From positions 124,001 through 188,000 of the forward strand of contig CAJXUY010000006.1 in NCBI GenBank assembly GCA_913060665.1: 64,000 bases of DNA, read 5' to 3'. The translations under genes were made by a program, and so were the position numbers. Position 1 is the stretch's first letter; each line of letters opens with the position of its first letter. The notes under the pieces are model-generated. The model was not told where the DNA came from and ran no database searches. It saw only the letters and a program-made list of their open reading frames with translations. This DNA is from an uncultured Oleiphilaceae bacterium (GTDB lineage: Bacteria > Pseudomonadota > Gammaproteobacteria > Pseudomonadales > Oleiphilaceae). Shown here piece by piece: positions 33,687 to 42,900 of the stretch.

Positions 33687-33713
33687 GATAATGATTAGAT
33701 ATCTAATGATTAG
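33687..33713. promoter_or_regulatory. Palindrome upstream of proX (possible operator)
   Basis: A 14-bp perfect palindrome, ATTAGATATCTAAT, at 33694-33707 is flanked by the direct repeat TAATGATTAG, about 45-70 bp before the proX start. A TTGACC lies beside it on the minus strand, but no convincing -10 follows. The rest of the gap from 33644 to 33997 is A+T-rich, and I see no gene in it. Confidence 0.35.
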
Positions 33714-33997
33714 AGGTCAAAACACATTATTACAGCAATTATAGGCGACACTGGAAGAGTGAAAACCGTTACGAGCACTATAGCTAACGATATCGCGCAT
33801 TCTTTCCTGTTAGGAGGTCACTGTGCTGTTAGAGCTACCTTTATAGAATTTTATTTACAGTCAAAACAATTAAAACTGGAAAAAGGCATAACAACGGGTA
33901 TAGGGACTAAACAAATATAAAACTTGGGGAAGGCTTGGCAGAGAGTAATACTAAGAGGTGTAACAGGAGACATTAGATGCCTCCTGCAGAGAAATAT

Positions 33998-34912
33998 TTA
34001 ATAAATGGGGTCCTCACCTGGTGGTCGGGTTTTAAAACGCTTGTGGAGCCAGAGGTACTGATCTGGGTGACGTCTAATAGCGGCTTCGAGGTGTGTATTC
34101 CAGTCTTGAGCATCTTTTGCATCGTTTTCTCCGAAATTATCCATAATCGGCGAAAAGGCAATTTCGTACTGCCCGTTAGGATGACGGAATTGACTCACTA
34201 GTATAATTGAAGCACCGGATTCACGTGCGATCCAGCTGGGAGCGTTAATACAGCCTGTTTTGACGCCAAAGAAGTCAACAAACTCAGCACTTCTTCGACC
34301 AAAGTCTTGATCGGCTGCATACCAAACGCTACCGCCTTCTTTTATATACTCGATCATGCCTTTGAGGTGTCGCTTGCTAAACCCCTTAATCCCGTAATGA
34401 CGGAGCCGCCCTTTCTCGATCATACGGTCTATTACCGGGTTATCGTTAGGGCGATACATATACCCAGGTTTGTTCAACTGAGCCGCAAAAAAGGGTAGCG
34501 CCAGGTCAAAAATACTGAAATGTCCACCTAACAAAAGGACGCCTTTACCACGATTCTGAGCTTCTAACAGGTTCTCTTGGCCCGTAATAATGAGATTATC
34601 AACGTAAGGTGTAACATCCCTCCACCATGCATGAATGGTTTCTAAAAAGCCTTTAGAGCAAGCAATGAAGGTATCTTCTACCAAGGTCGCTTGTTCTTCT
34701 TCGCTCAGTTCTGGAAAACAGACCGCGATATTCTTTTTGGCAACTTTGGTGCGACCTTTCAGCTTCTTATGAAGTAGTCGTCCTAGTTTTTCTCCCAATG
34801 CTTGTTTGGTACTCATGGGCAGTAGGGATAGACAAAATAAGATAAAAACAACAATCCATGTTGGCCATAGAGCGGGGTGCCAGACGGGGCGAAACTTATT
34901 TTTTTTGGCCAT
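33998..34912 (-). CDS. LpxL/HtrB-type lipid A acyltransferase
   Basis: This 304-residue protein is of the lysophospholipid acyltransferase (HtrB/LpxL) family, which adds secondary acyl chains to Kdo2-lipid IVA at the inner membrane. It has an N-terminal membrane anchor (ALWPTWIVVFILFCLSLLP, about residues 14-32), the catalytic GGHFSIFD (HX4D, about residue 130) and the ending YLWLHKRFKTRPPGEDPIY, typical of the family. The spacing AKKNIAVCFPELSEEE resembles E. coli LpxL. Whether it is LpxL, LpxM or LpxP cannot be settled from sequence alone. It follows a REP-like element and is monocistronic. Confidence 0.88.
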   Translation of the reverse strand: MAKKNKFRPVWHPALWPTWIVVFILFCLSLLPMSTKQALGEKLGRLLHKKLKGRTKVAKKNIAVCFPELSEEEQATLVEDTFIACSKGFLETIHAWWRDVTPYVDNLIITGQENLLEAQNRGKGVLLLGGHFSIFDLALPFFAAQLNKPGYMYRPNDNPVIDRMIEKGRLRHYGIKGFSKRHLKGMIEYIKEGGSVWYAADQDFGRRSAEFVDFFGVKTGCINAPSWIARESGASIILVSQFRHPNGQYEIAFSPIMDNFGENDAKDAQDWNTHLEAAIRRHPDQYLWLHKRFKTRPPGEDPIY

Positions 34913-34951
34913 GGGCGCTTTCCTGAAAAACTTTTATGAAGGAGGAGTTTT

Positions 34952-35030
34952 TGTCACCCCCGCGAAGGCGGGGATCCATAAGACATTTAGAATGTTATTT
35001 GAATGGATTCCCGCCTTCGCGGGAATGACA
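34952..35030. repeat. REP-like inverted doublet
   Basis: Two 27-bp units face each other: TGTCACCCCCGCGAAGGCGG followed by GGATCCA (34952-34978), and the complement of TGTCATTCCCGCGAAGGCGG followed by GAATCCA (35004-35030). Each unit is itself a short palindrome around GAAG/CTTC. The differences between units are compensatory (C-G pairs in one, T-A pairs in the other). It resembles the GTCATTCCCGCG repeats found in many proteobacterial genomes. It lies in the 166-bp gap between glyS and the LpxL-like gene. Confidence 0.88.
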
Positions 35031-35078
35031 ATAATGGTTCATCTTCGCTTTAAGTAAATGCCATTCTATACTTTGAAT

Positions 35079-37166
35079 TTATGAAGATAAAAGCGATATA
35101 TCTGCAGCACTTAAGAATAGCGAGCGTAACTGATTCAGTAGTGCTAAACGGTTAATTTTCACTGCTTCATCATCGGCCATCACCATTACATCGTCAAAAA
35201 ACCGGTCTATGCTAGGTCTTAATGAGGCTAATGATTGCAATGCTTCACTGTAGTTTCCTGCTGCGAATAGCGGGTTAACCTTTTGCGCTTGTTCTGCAAT
35301 AGCGGAGGCTAGCTCTTTCTCTGCATCGAGTTCTAGCAGGTCACTATTTAACGTGGCTGCTAAATCATTAGCATGAACTTTACTGAGAATATTCGATACT
35401 CGCTTATTCGACGCTGCTAGCGCGGCGGCTTCTGGCAACTGACGGAATTGGTTGACGGCTTTAATGCGTTGATCAAAATCCAATGGTCGTGTCGGTCTAC
35501 GAGCATGGACTGCAAGAAATACTTCCGCTGGGATACCCTCTTCTTCATACCAGGCACGGAATCGGTCAAGCATATAATCGACTACAGTATCTTTCAGTTT
35601 GTCGACTACTGGAGAGGCTGCTGACAGCTCCCCATGTTGCGCAATAGACCACTCAATACAATCAGCAAGGTCGAGGTTAAGCCCTTTCTCGACAATAATA
35701 CGCAAAATCCCCAGAGAGGATCGTCTAAGGGCAAAGGGGTCCTTAGTGCCCGTAGGGGGTTGTTTAATACCGAAAATACCGACTAAAGAGTCAAGTTTGT
35801 CAGCGATAGCGACAGCACAACCTGTTTTAGTAGACGGTAGTTGGTCGCCGGCAAAGCGAGGCATATATTGCTCGTTAAGCGCGATGGCTACCTCTTCTGG
35901 CTCACCATCATACTGAGCATAGTACATGCCCATAATGCCTTGAAGGTCGGTGAACTCGAGCACCATTTCGGAAACAAGGTCAGATTTCAGTAACAGCCCT
36001 GCTCGTTTTGCGAGCTGTTCTTCACCGTCTATCGCCACGGCAATTTTACCAGCCAAGCCAGATGTTCGCTGAACTTTGTCGTAGATTGAACCGAGCTGTT
36101 TTTGGAAAACAATAGGCTTGAGTAGCTCAACCCGAGATTCCAAGCTCTGCTTTTTATCGGTTTCAAAGAAGAATGCAGCATCAGCAAGACGAGGTCTAAT
36201 AACGCGTTCGTTGCCAGCGATAACCTGCGCAGGGTCTTTACTCTCAATATTACTGAGCGTAATAAAGTTAGGTAGCATCTTGCCGTTTGCATCGACTACG
36301 TGAAAGTACTTTTGGTGTTCCTTCATCGATGAAATTAATGCTTCAGCGGGGACTTCAAGAAAACGCTCTTCGAAGCGACCAATGAGTGGTATAGGCCATT
36401 CGTTCAAAGCAGTGACTTCATCAAGCAGATTTTCATCGATTACCGCGTGTCCATTGACGGTTTCCGCGATAGCGGTGACGCCTGCACGTACTTTGGTACG
36501 ACGTGCTTCGAAATCAGCAATAACATAGCCTTTTTCCAGCAGCGTGCTTTCGTATTCTGAAGGGTTATTGATAGTGAGTATTTCATTACAGTGGAAGCGA
36601 TGACCTCGGGTTTGATTACCGGCTTTATGGCCTAAAATTTCACAATCAATAACCGATGAACCCGATAACATAATGACCCACTGAACAGGACGAACAAATT
36701 CTACTCGTCGAGCACCCCAGCGCATACGCTTAGGGATAGGTAGTTGTGCCAGTGATTTAGTGACAATTTCAGGCAATAGTTCAACAGTCTTTTGGCCTGC
36801 TTGAACAGAGCGGTAAACTAACCATGCGCCCTTGTCTGTTTCCATCGTTTCAAGCTGGTCAACAGAGGCGCCGCAGGAACGAGCGAACCCTTGAAGTGCT
36901 CGTGTCGGGTTGCCGTCTGCGTCAAATGCAGCTTTAGCAGCCGGGCCCCGTTTTTCAACATTGTTATCAGGTTGTGTGTCACTGAGTTGATTAACACGAA
37001 CAGCCAAACGACGTGGTGCAGCAAATAATTCAACGGATGTAAACTCAAGGTTAGCGCTTTTTAAACCTTGTTGGATGCCATCTGAAAAAGCAGTAGAGAG
37101 TTTTTTAAGCGCCTTTGGTGGCAGCTCTTCGGTACCAATTTCGACCAGAAAATCTTGTGCAGACAT
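35079..37166 (-). CDS. glyS: Glycine-tRNA ligase beta subunit
   Basis: GlyS is the beta subunit of the alpha2beta2 bacterial glycyl-tRNA synthetase and handles tRNA recognition. The 695-residue protein begins SAQDFLVEIGTEELPPKAL, the family signature. It has the HD-like and C-terminal anticodon-binding regions (FFDDVMVMADDEAVKINRLA). Its start shares one base with the glyQ stop, so the two are translationally coupled. Confidence 0.98.
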   Translation of the reverse strand: MSAQDFLVEIGTEELPPKALKKLSTAFSDGIQQGLKSANLEFTSVELFAAPRRLAVRVNQLSDTQPDNNVEKRGPAAKAAFDADGNPTRALQGFARSCGASVDQLETMETDKGAWLVYRSVQAGQKTVELLPEIVTKSLAQLPIPKRMRWGARRVEFVRPVQWVIMLSGSSVIDCEILGHKAGNQTRGHRFHCNEILTINNPSEYESTLLEKGYVIADFEARRTKVRAGVTAIAETVNGHAVIDENLLDEVTALNEWPIPLIGRFEERFLEVPAEALISSMKEHQKYFHVVDANGKMLPNFITLSNIESKDPAQVIAGNERVIRPRLADAAFFFETDKKQSLESRVELLKPIVFQKQLGSIYDKVQRTSGLAGKIAVAIDGEEQLAKRAGLLLKSDLVSEMVLEFTDLQGIMGMYYAQYDGEPEEVAIALNEQYMPRFAGDQLPSTKTGCAVAIADKLDSLVGIFGIKQPPTGTKDPFALRRSSLGILRIIVEKGLNLDLADCIEWSIAQHGELSAASPVVDKLKDTVVDYMLDRFRAWYEEEGIPAEVFLAVHARRPTRPLDFDQRIKAVNQFRQLPEAAALAASNKRVSNILSKVHANDLAATLNSDLLELDAEKELASAIAEQAQKVNPLFAAGNYSEALQSLASLRPSIDRFFDDVMVMADDEAVKINRLALLNQLRSLFLSAADISLLSS

Positions 37167-38122
37167 TACTTGCTCTCCCCTTCTTTCAGGCTGGCTAATA
37201 CTTCATTTCTTAATGCTTCTGGTGCTAGAGGGAAGCCCAATTCTTGACGACGATCGAAGTACGACTGTGCAACAGCTCTTGAAAGGCTGCGCACACGAAG
37301 GATGAAACGTTGTCTTTCTGTTACTGAAATAGCATGGCGTGCATCGAGCATATTAAAGGTGTGGGAGGCTTTAAGTACTAGCTCGTAAGCGGGTAATGGA
37401 AGCCCTTCACCGATTAAACGCTGACTCTCTTTTTCATAAGTATCGAAGTTGGAAAATAGTGATTCAACATCGGCTTGCTCAAAGTTATAAGTCGACATTT
37501 CTACTTCGTTTTGGTGGAATACATCACCATAAGTGACTACCCCTTCAGGGCCTTTTGCCCATACTAGATCATAAACGCTATCAACCCCTTGCAGGTACAT
37601 GGCGATACGCTCAAGTCCGTAAGTAATCTCGCCTGTTACCGGAAAGCATTCAAGACCACCGACTTGTTGGAAGTAGGTAAACTGGGTCACTTCCATACCA
37701 TTTAACCAGATTTCCCAGCCTAGGCCCCAAGCGCCTAAGGTGGGTGATTCCCAGTTATCTTCTACAAAGCGGATGTCATGTACCAATGGATCGATGCCCA
37801 ACATTTTAAGTGAGTCCAGGTAAAGCTCCTGAATATTGTCAGGAGAAGGCTTTAAAACAACCTGAAACTGATAGTAATGCTGAAGCCTATTGGGGTTTTC
37901 ACCATAGCGGCCATCGGTAGGGCGGCGGCTTGGCTGAACATATGCTGCGTTCCAGGTCTCTGGACCTATCGCGCGTAAAAAAGTAGCGGGGTGGAAGGTG
38001 CCAGCACCTACTTCCATATCTAATGGCTGAAGAACAACACAGCCCTGCTCTGCCCAATATTGTTGGAGAGCGATAATTAGGCCCTGAAAGGTACTTGCAT
38101 CGGGTTTGGTTTGACTAGTCAC
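37166..38122 (-). CDS. glyQ: Glycine-tRNA ligase alpha subunit
   Basis: GlyQ is the catalytic alpha subunit, a class II synthetase, and charges tRNA-Gly with glycine. The 318-residue protein has [20 protein letters not shown] at the N-terminus, the class II motif region [20 protein letters not shown], and [20 protein letters not shown]. These segments match E. coli GlyQ closely. It precedes glyS on the minus strand. The gap to the YtoQ gene (209 bp) contains that gene's terminator. Confidence 0.98.
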   Translation of the reverse strand: MTSQTKPDASTFQGLIIALQQYWAEQGCVVLQPLDMEVGAGTFHPATFLRAIGPETWNAAYVQPSRRPTDGRYGENPNRLQHYYQFQVVLKPSPDNIQELYLDSLKMLGIDPLVHDIRFVEDNWESPTLGAWGLGWEIWLNGMEVTQFTYFQQVGGLECFPVTGEITYGLERIAMYLQGVDSVYDLVWAKGPEGVVTYGDVFHQNEVEMSTYNFEQADVESLFSNFDTYEKESQRLIGEGLPLPAYELVLKASHTFNMLDARHAISVTERQRFILRVRSLSRAVAQSYFDRRQELGFPLAPEALRNEVLASLKEGESK

Positions 38123-38261
38123 GAAAAGTTCACCAGTTCGGTTATTTTATGAGTTCTGTTGGCGCTCACGGTATTTGCTCCGCGCGAGCGATTATATATT
38201 TTTCTAAACCTGACATTATAGCGTGCCGCATGGTTTTTATGCACGTCATTAGATGCATAAA

Positions 38262-38301
38262 AAAGCCAACAATGCGGTCTGGGTAGGCGCTTGTTGGCTT
38301 T
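38262..38301 (-). terminator. Terminator of the YtoQ-family gene
   Basis: The 11-bp arms AAAGCCAACAA and TTGTTGGCTTT surround an 18-nt loop and are followed on the minus strand by TTTTTT. It lies 31 bp past the ytoQ-like stop and separates it from glyQ. Confidence 0.8.
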
Positions 38302-38331
38302 ATTCGGTGGCGGTTCCGTTAAACAGGGTCT

Positions 38332-38772
38332 TTACTGGCTGATGTACTTCAATATCTCGACCACTTGCTGTGGCGTTTCAGTCACCGCCATTGCAGCACC
38401 ATCTACTTCTTTTAGCGGGTGGGTTAACGAGGGGTCGTGCATAACAATAAGAGGGATGCCTAGTCCAATAGCGATACCGGCGTCAAAGGCTGCATTCCAC
38501 TGTTTATACTTCTCGCCAAACCTAACGACCACGACATCTGAGCGCTGAATAAGCGTATGGGTTCTGATTGAGTTTATTTTGGCCGCTTTGTGGTCTTTCC
38601 AGAATGGCTTTTCTTCGTCACCGAGAATTTTAACGCCCACTTCATCGCTGGACTCATGGTGAGTGACCGGGCTATAGGTGGTGATATCAAGCCCAGACTC
38701 TTTGATGCCTGACTCAATTTGCTCGCGCCAATCGCTATGAATTTCGCCCGAGAGGTAAATGCTGTAGTCCAT
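38332..38772 (-). CDS. YtoQ-family protein
   Basis: From the ATG at 38772, which follows AAGGA at good spacing, the protein is 146 residues and begins MDYSIYLSGEIHSDWREQIE. The segments SDVVVVRFGEKYKQWNAAFD and GIAIGLGIPLIVMHD resemble the Rossmann-like nucleoside 2-deoxyribosyltransferase fold assigned to YtoQ proteins. A biochemical function has not been established for YtoQ as far as I know. A slightly longer start at 38796 is possible. It appears monocistronic, with its own terminator. Confidence 0.8.
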   Translation of the reverse strand: MDYSIYLSGEIHSDWREQIESGIKESGLDITTYSPVTHHESSDEVGVKILGDEEKPFWKDHKAAKINSIRTHTLIQRSDVVVVRFGEKYKQWNAAFDAGIAIGLGIPLIVMHDPSLTHPLKEVDGAAMAVTETPQQVVEILKYISQ

Positions 38773-38853
38773 GGAGTTTTCCTTTTTAGAGGTCATTAAT
38801 ACACATGAATTACATTCTACCTTACTTTGCTTTAAATTTGATGTTACCCAGCC

Positions 38854-39984
38854 TCAGTCCTCTTGCTGCATGAACGTGTATAGACTCTCTACCACAACGC
38901 CCAGCTCTTTATCGAGGTCTTCGGTTGCTCGACTGGCTTCTTGTAGTTGTAACGATGTGTGGTTAGCGAGTAGCATGAGTTTCTTTTCCTGGTCGTCATC
39001 TAGTCCCAACCCAAATAGCATATTCTCAAGACTACTGACCATACCCTCTATGATTGATTGGGTGGTGTGGTGGTGGCCATGAAGTTTACTGCTAGTTTTT
39101 TTGGTCTGCTCTTCTGCAATGCGAATGACTTTACCCAAGAAGTGTTTACGTTGTTTTGTGGCAGACTCTTGTGCTTCCAAGGTAATTAAATGGCCGTTCG
39201 CGATGTCCATTAGTACAGCAAGGTGATCTTTTAAACGTCCACAGCGGTTTTCATCGTCTAAGGGCATATTTTTTATTAGCAATGTGACATGTTCATTGCG
39301 AATAATCGTACGTATACCAATACTGACCATTCGCTCGCTACTGTTTGATACTTGCTGAAGTACTTTAGCTTCAATGGAATCTGCGGTACAGCCAACAAAG
39401 TGCGGTGCGCCTGATGTGACCATCACCGATGTGCTGAGGCAAAATTCTTTAGCAATCGTCTGTATCGCTTCGCCTACCTCCTGAGGTGTTGTAATAGTTT
39501 GAACATTTTTAACAAACTGAACGATTTGGCCTAGTTCACTGCTGGTAGTCATCGCCTCCATTGCGATTCGCATCGCTTCAGAGGCATCTGATTGTGCCGT
39601 TATTAAGCTTTGCTGGCGTGTTAAGCAGGCTGAAATTTTGCTAAATAGCCCTTCGGCATCTACCGGCTTAGTGAGATAGTCATCTGCCCCTGCTTCAAAG
39701 CCTTCGAGCCGCTGCTCTGCGCCTACTAATGCAGATACAAAAATGATCGGTAGATGTTCAGTTTCTTTTTGAGTCCGAAGCTGTACACAGACTTCGTAAC
39801 CACTCATCCCTGGCATGGTGATATCGAGCAATATAAGGTCTGGAATTTCTTGGTTAACTTGCGTCAAACAAGACTCACCGGAGTCAGCTTCGACCACGTC
39901 ATAGTCATCTTCCAGCAGCATTTTGAGTAGCAATCGATTATCTGCTGCATCATCAACGACTAAAATCCGTGCTTTTGGATTCAT
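38854..39984 (-). CDS. Response regulator with non-DNA-binding output region
   Basis: This 376-residue protein has an N-terminal receiver domain (residues 5-120) with the acidic pair VVDDAAD, phospho-acceptor Asp54 in LILLDITMPGMSGYEV and the TKP lysine. The remainder has no recognisable helix-turn-helix, GGDEF, EAL or HD-GYP motif. Residues about 130-270 may be a GAF-like regulatory domain, and 280-375 are coiled-coil-like. It follows the hybrid histidine kinase with a 2-bp gap on the same strand, so it is very likely a phosphotransfer partner. It probably acts through protein interaction rather than transcription (inference). Confidence 0.85.
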   Translation of the reverse strand: MNPKARILVVDDAADNRLLLKMLLEDDYDVVEADSGESCLTQVNQEIPDLILLDITMPGMSGYEVCVQLRTQKETEHLPIIFVSALVGAEQRLEGFEAGADDYLTKPVDAEGLFSKISACLTRQQSLITAQSDASEAMRIAMEAMTTSSELGQIVQFVKNVQTITTPQEVGEAIQTIAKEFCLSTSVMVTSGAPHFVGCTADSIEAKVLQQVSNSSERMVSIGIRTIIRNEHVTLLIKNMPLDDENRCGRLKDHLAVLMDIANGHLITLEAQESATKQRKHFLGKVIRIAEEQTKKTSSKLHGHHHTTQSIIEGMVSSLENMLFGLGLDDDQEKKLMLLANHTSLQLQEASRATEDLDKELGVVVESLYTFMQQED

Positions 39985-39986
39985 TC

Positions 39987-42900
39987 TTAACTATCTCCTA
40001 TTTGACTCTGGTATTGCGATAAAGAGGTTTTGAGACGATCAAAGGCTTCACCTAGTTCGATAAAGAGTACATCGAAGGCAGTAATTTCTGCATTGTTAGC
40101 GGCATGTTCAAGTTTGCTGGCAATGTCCTGTAATTGTAGAGCACTTATATTGGCTGCACTGCCTTTTATAGTGTGGGCTAAAATGCGCGTGTTTTCCGTG
40201 TCTTTTTTGTTAATTGCCTGTTGTAGCTCAGTTACTCTTTCAGAACACTCGCTTAGGAACAGTACCAACAGTTTCTTAAGCAGTTTTTCTTTACCGCCCA
40301 GGCGTCTTAATGCGGAGGGTTTATCCCATATTTCAATGGTTGAACTGTCGTGTATCTCATGTTCCTGTGATGACTGGATTGAAGATTCAGGGGAGGTGGT
40401 TGAGTCGGCAGCGTGTGTGGCTAGTCGCTCGTTCTCTGAGGGGGAAATTAACCACTTTTCCATCATTACATATAGGTCATCAGGCTCAATGGGTTTACTG
40501 AGGTAGTCATTCATACCTGCATTCAGACATTTTTCTTTGTCGCCTTTCATAGCGTTGGCGGTCATCGCAATAATAGGGATTAATCTATTGCGTTTCCCCG
40601 CCTTGCCTGCCCTAATATTTTGACTTGCCTCGTAACCATCCATTTCAGGCATTTGGCAGTCCATAATAATCAGTGTGTAAGGATTTTCGTCAGGTGCGTT
40701 ATCGAGTGAATAAAGCGCTTCTAGTCCATCCCCTGCGACGTCAGCTCTTAGGCCTATGCTGTCTAATACGCCCAATGCCACTTCTTGATTAACGTGATTA
40801 TCTTCTACTAGCAGTAATCGAGTATTACTTGGCCACTCTAACTGTATGGCAGCGGCTTCAGGTAACGGGGTGCCTGTGGCTGGTTGGTTGTAGTTCAGTG
40901 CCTTTAGGTAGTGATGAGAGATACCGGAGACCGCTTGATTTGCAATAGAGACAGATGATGTGACGGAAAGTGCGCTGAATAGGTCTGAGGTCGTCGCAGG
41001 TTTTGGGAAGTTAGCGCTAAAACCAAGGTCAGAGAAATATTGGGTATCACCTCGATGCCCCATTGAAGTCATCATCACCCGCTTTATTGAGTCAAAACGT
41101 GAGTCGCTTTTTATCGATTTTCCTAAGGCTTCACCGTTCATATCAGGCATTTGCATATCAATTAAAGCTAGATCAATTGTTTTATCGTTAGGCTCTTTAT
41201 ACAACTGGTCCAAGCATTCAAGCGCATGAGCAGCAGTTTCACTACTTATCACCTCTGCCCCCCAGTGTTGTAGCTGTTGAACGAGCACCTTTAGGTTGCT
41301 TTTGTTATCATCAACGACCAAAATCGTTAACAGCGACATGTCTACTAGAGGGGTAACCGGAACTGAGTGCTCGCTTGGTTCAAAGGTGAGGGTAAACTCA
41401 AATCGAGTACCCTTTTCGAGCTGGCTGGTGACACAGATACTGCCCCCCATTAGCTCACAGAGTTTTTTAACGATCGAGAGCCCTAAACCTGTACCTCCGT
41501 ATTTGCGAGTGGTCGATGCATCTACTTGGGTGAATGCATCAAAAAGTGTTGGCAGTTTATGACTTGGGATACCTATACCGGTATCGTTAATGGCACAATA
41601 AAAAACTAGCCTGCCGTTCACGATTTCTTTAATCCCCGCAGAAATCACTACTTCACCATCGTGAGTGAACTTAATCGCATTTCCAACAATATTGGTCAGA
41701 ATTTGTCTGAGTCGTCCAGGATCCCCTTTAATCGATGACTGCGTAATATTGGTGACATCTAATACCAGTTCTATATTCTTCTCTTGTGCTCTCAATGCCA
41801 TTGACTCAGCAAAATCGCCGAGCAGTGTTCGTAAGTTAAAGTCCATCAGCTCAAGCTCTATTTTGCCGGCTTCAACCTTGGAAAAATCTAATATATCGTT
41901 GATAAGCGCGAGTAGAGATTGTGCGCTGGACTGTGCAAGTAGAGCCTTGTGTCGTTGTTTATCAGTTAATGAGCTATTGATGAGTAAACCTAGCATGCCA
42001 AGAACGCCATTCATGGGGGTTCTAATCTCATGGCTCATGCTGGCTAGAAATTCTCCCTTGGCTTCGACCGCTGCTTCCGCAGCGTTTTTCGCTTCTAATA
42101 GTGTTTTCTGGGTTTCTTTTCGTTTGGTGACATCGGTTCGAATAGCGATATAGCTTTGAGGTTTCTCTTGTTGCCCCATAAAGGGAACGATGGTGGAGTC
42201 GACCCAATAAATATCGCCTTGCTTAGATTTGTTGCAAATCTCACCATGCCATACCTTTCCGCTGGTGATGGTTTGGTAGAGCTGTTTGAAAAAATCTGCG
42301 TCGTGAAACCCCGATTTAACGATTTGGTGAGTGTTACCGACTAACTCATCAACAGAATAGCCACTAATCTTGGCAAAGTTCTCATTTGCGTAGGTAATGG
42401 TGCCTTCTACGTCTGTGATTGTGACGATGGCATGTTGATCAAGCGCAAAGCGTTGATCAGCCAAATTTACTAATGCTTGCTGAGACTCTCGATGACTTTG
42501 CTCCAAGGCCTGTTCGTGCATCTGGCGCATAGCCAGCATATGGTTGAAGGCTTCAGCTAATCGCCCGATTTCGTTATTGGCCCCGACTTCTACTCGCTGT
42601 TCTTTTTCGCCAGCCGCGACGGCCATACTAGCTTCGGCTAGCTTGATAATAGGGCGAGTTATTCGTCGAGATTGAAAAATAGCAATTATGACCACCACAA
42701 ACCCCGTTAGCGAAACAAGTAAGATCACTACCTTGCCCAGCCAGTTGGCTGCTGCCAACGCTATGCTTTGTTCAATCTCGCTAATGAGAACCCATTGAGT
42801 ACCTGCAATCTGGATATTATTGTGCAAGCCAATGACGGGTTTAGTATCTGGGCCAATGTATTGAAATACTGCCCCATGGTGATGATCCAAATTACCACTC

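Noticed and set aside
33687-33705. Possible Fur box before proX
   Set aside because: The first nine bases match GATAATGAT, but the second half does not match the 19-bp consensus. A palindrome of another kind fits better.
41665-42153. 162-codon plus-strand frame opposite the hybrid histidine kinase
   Set aside because: It lies entirely within the HisKA/HATPase coding region of the kinase and has no independent start signal or homology.
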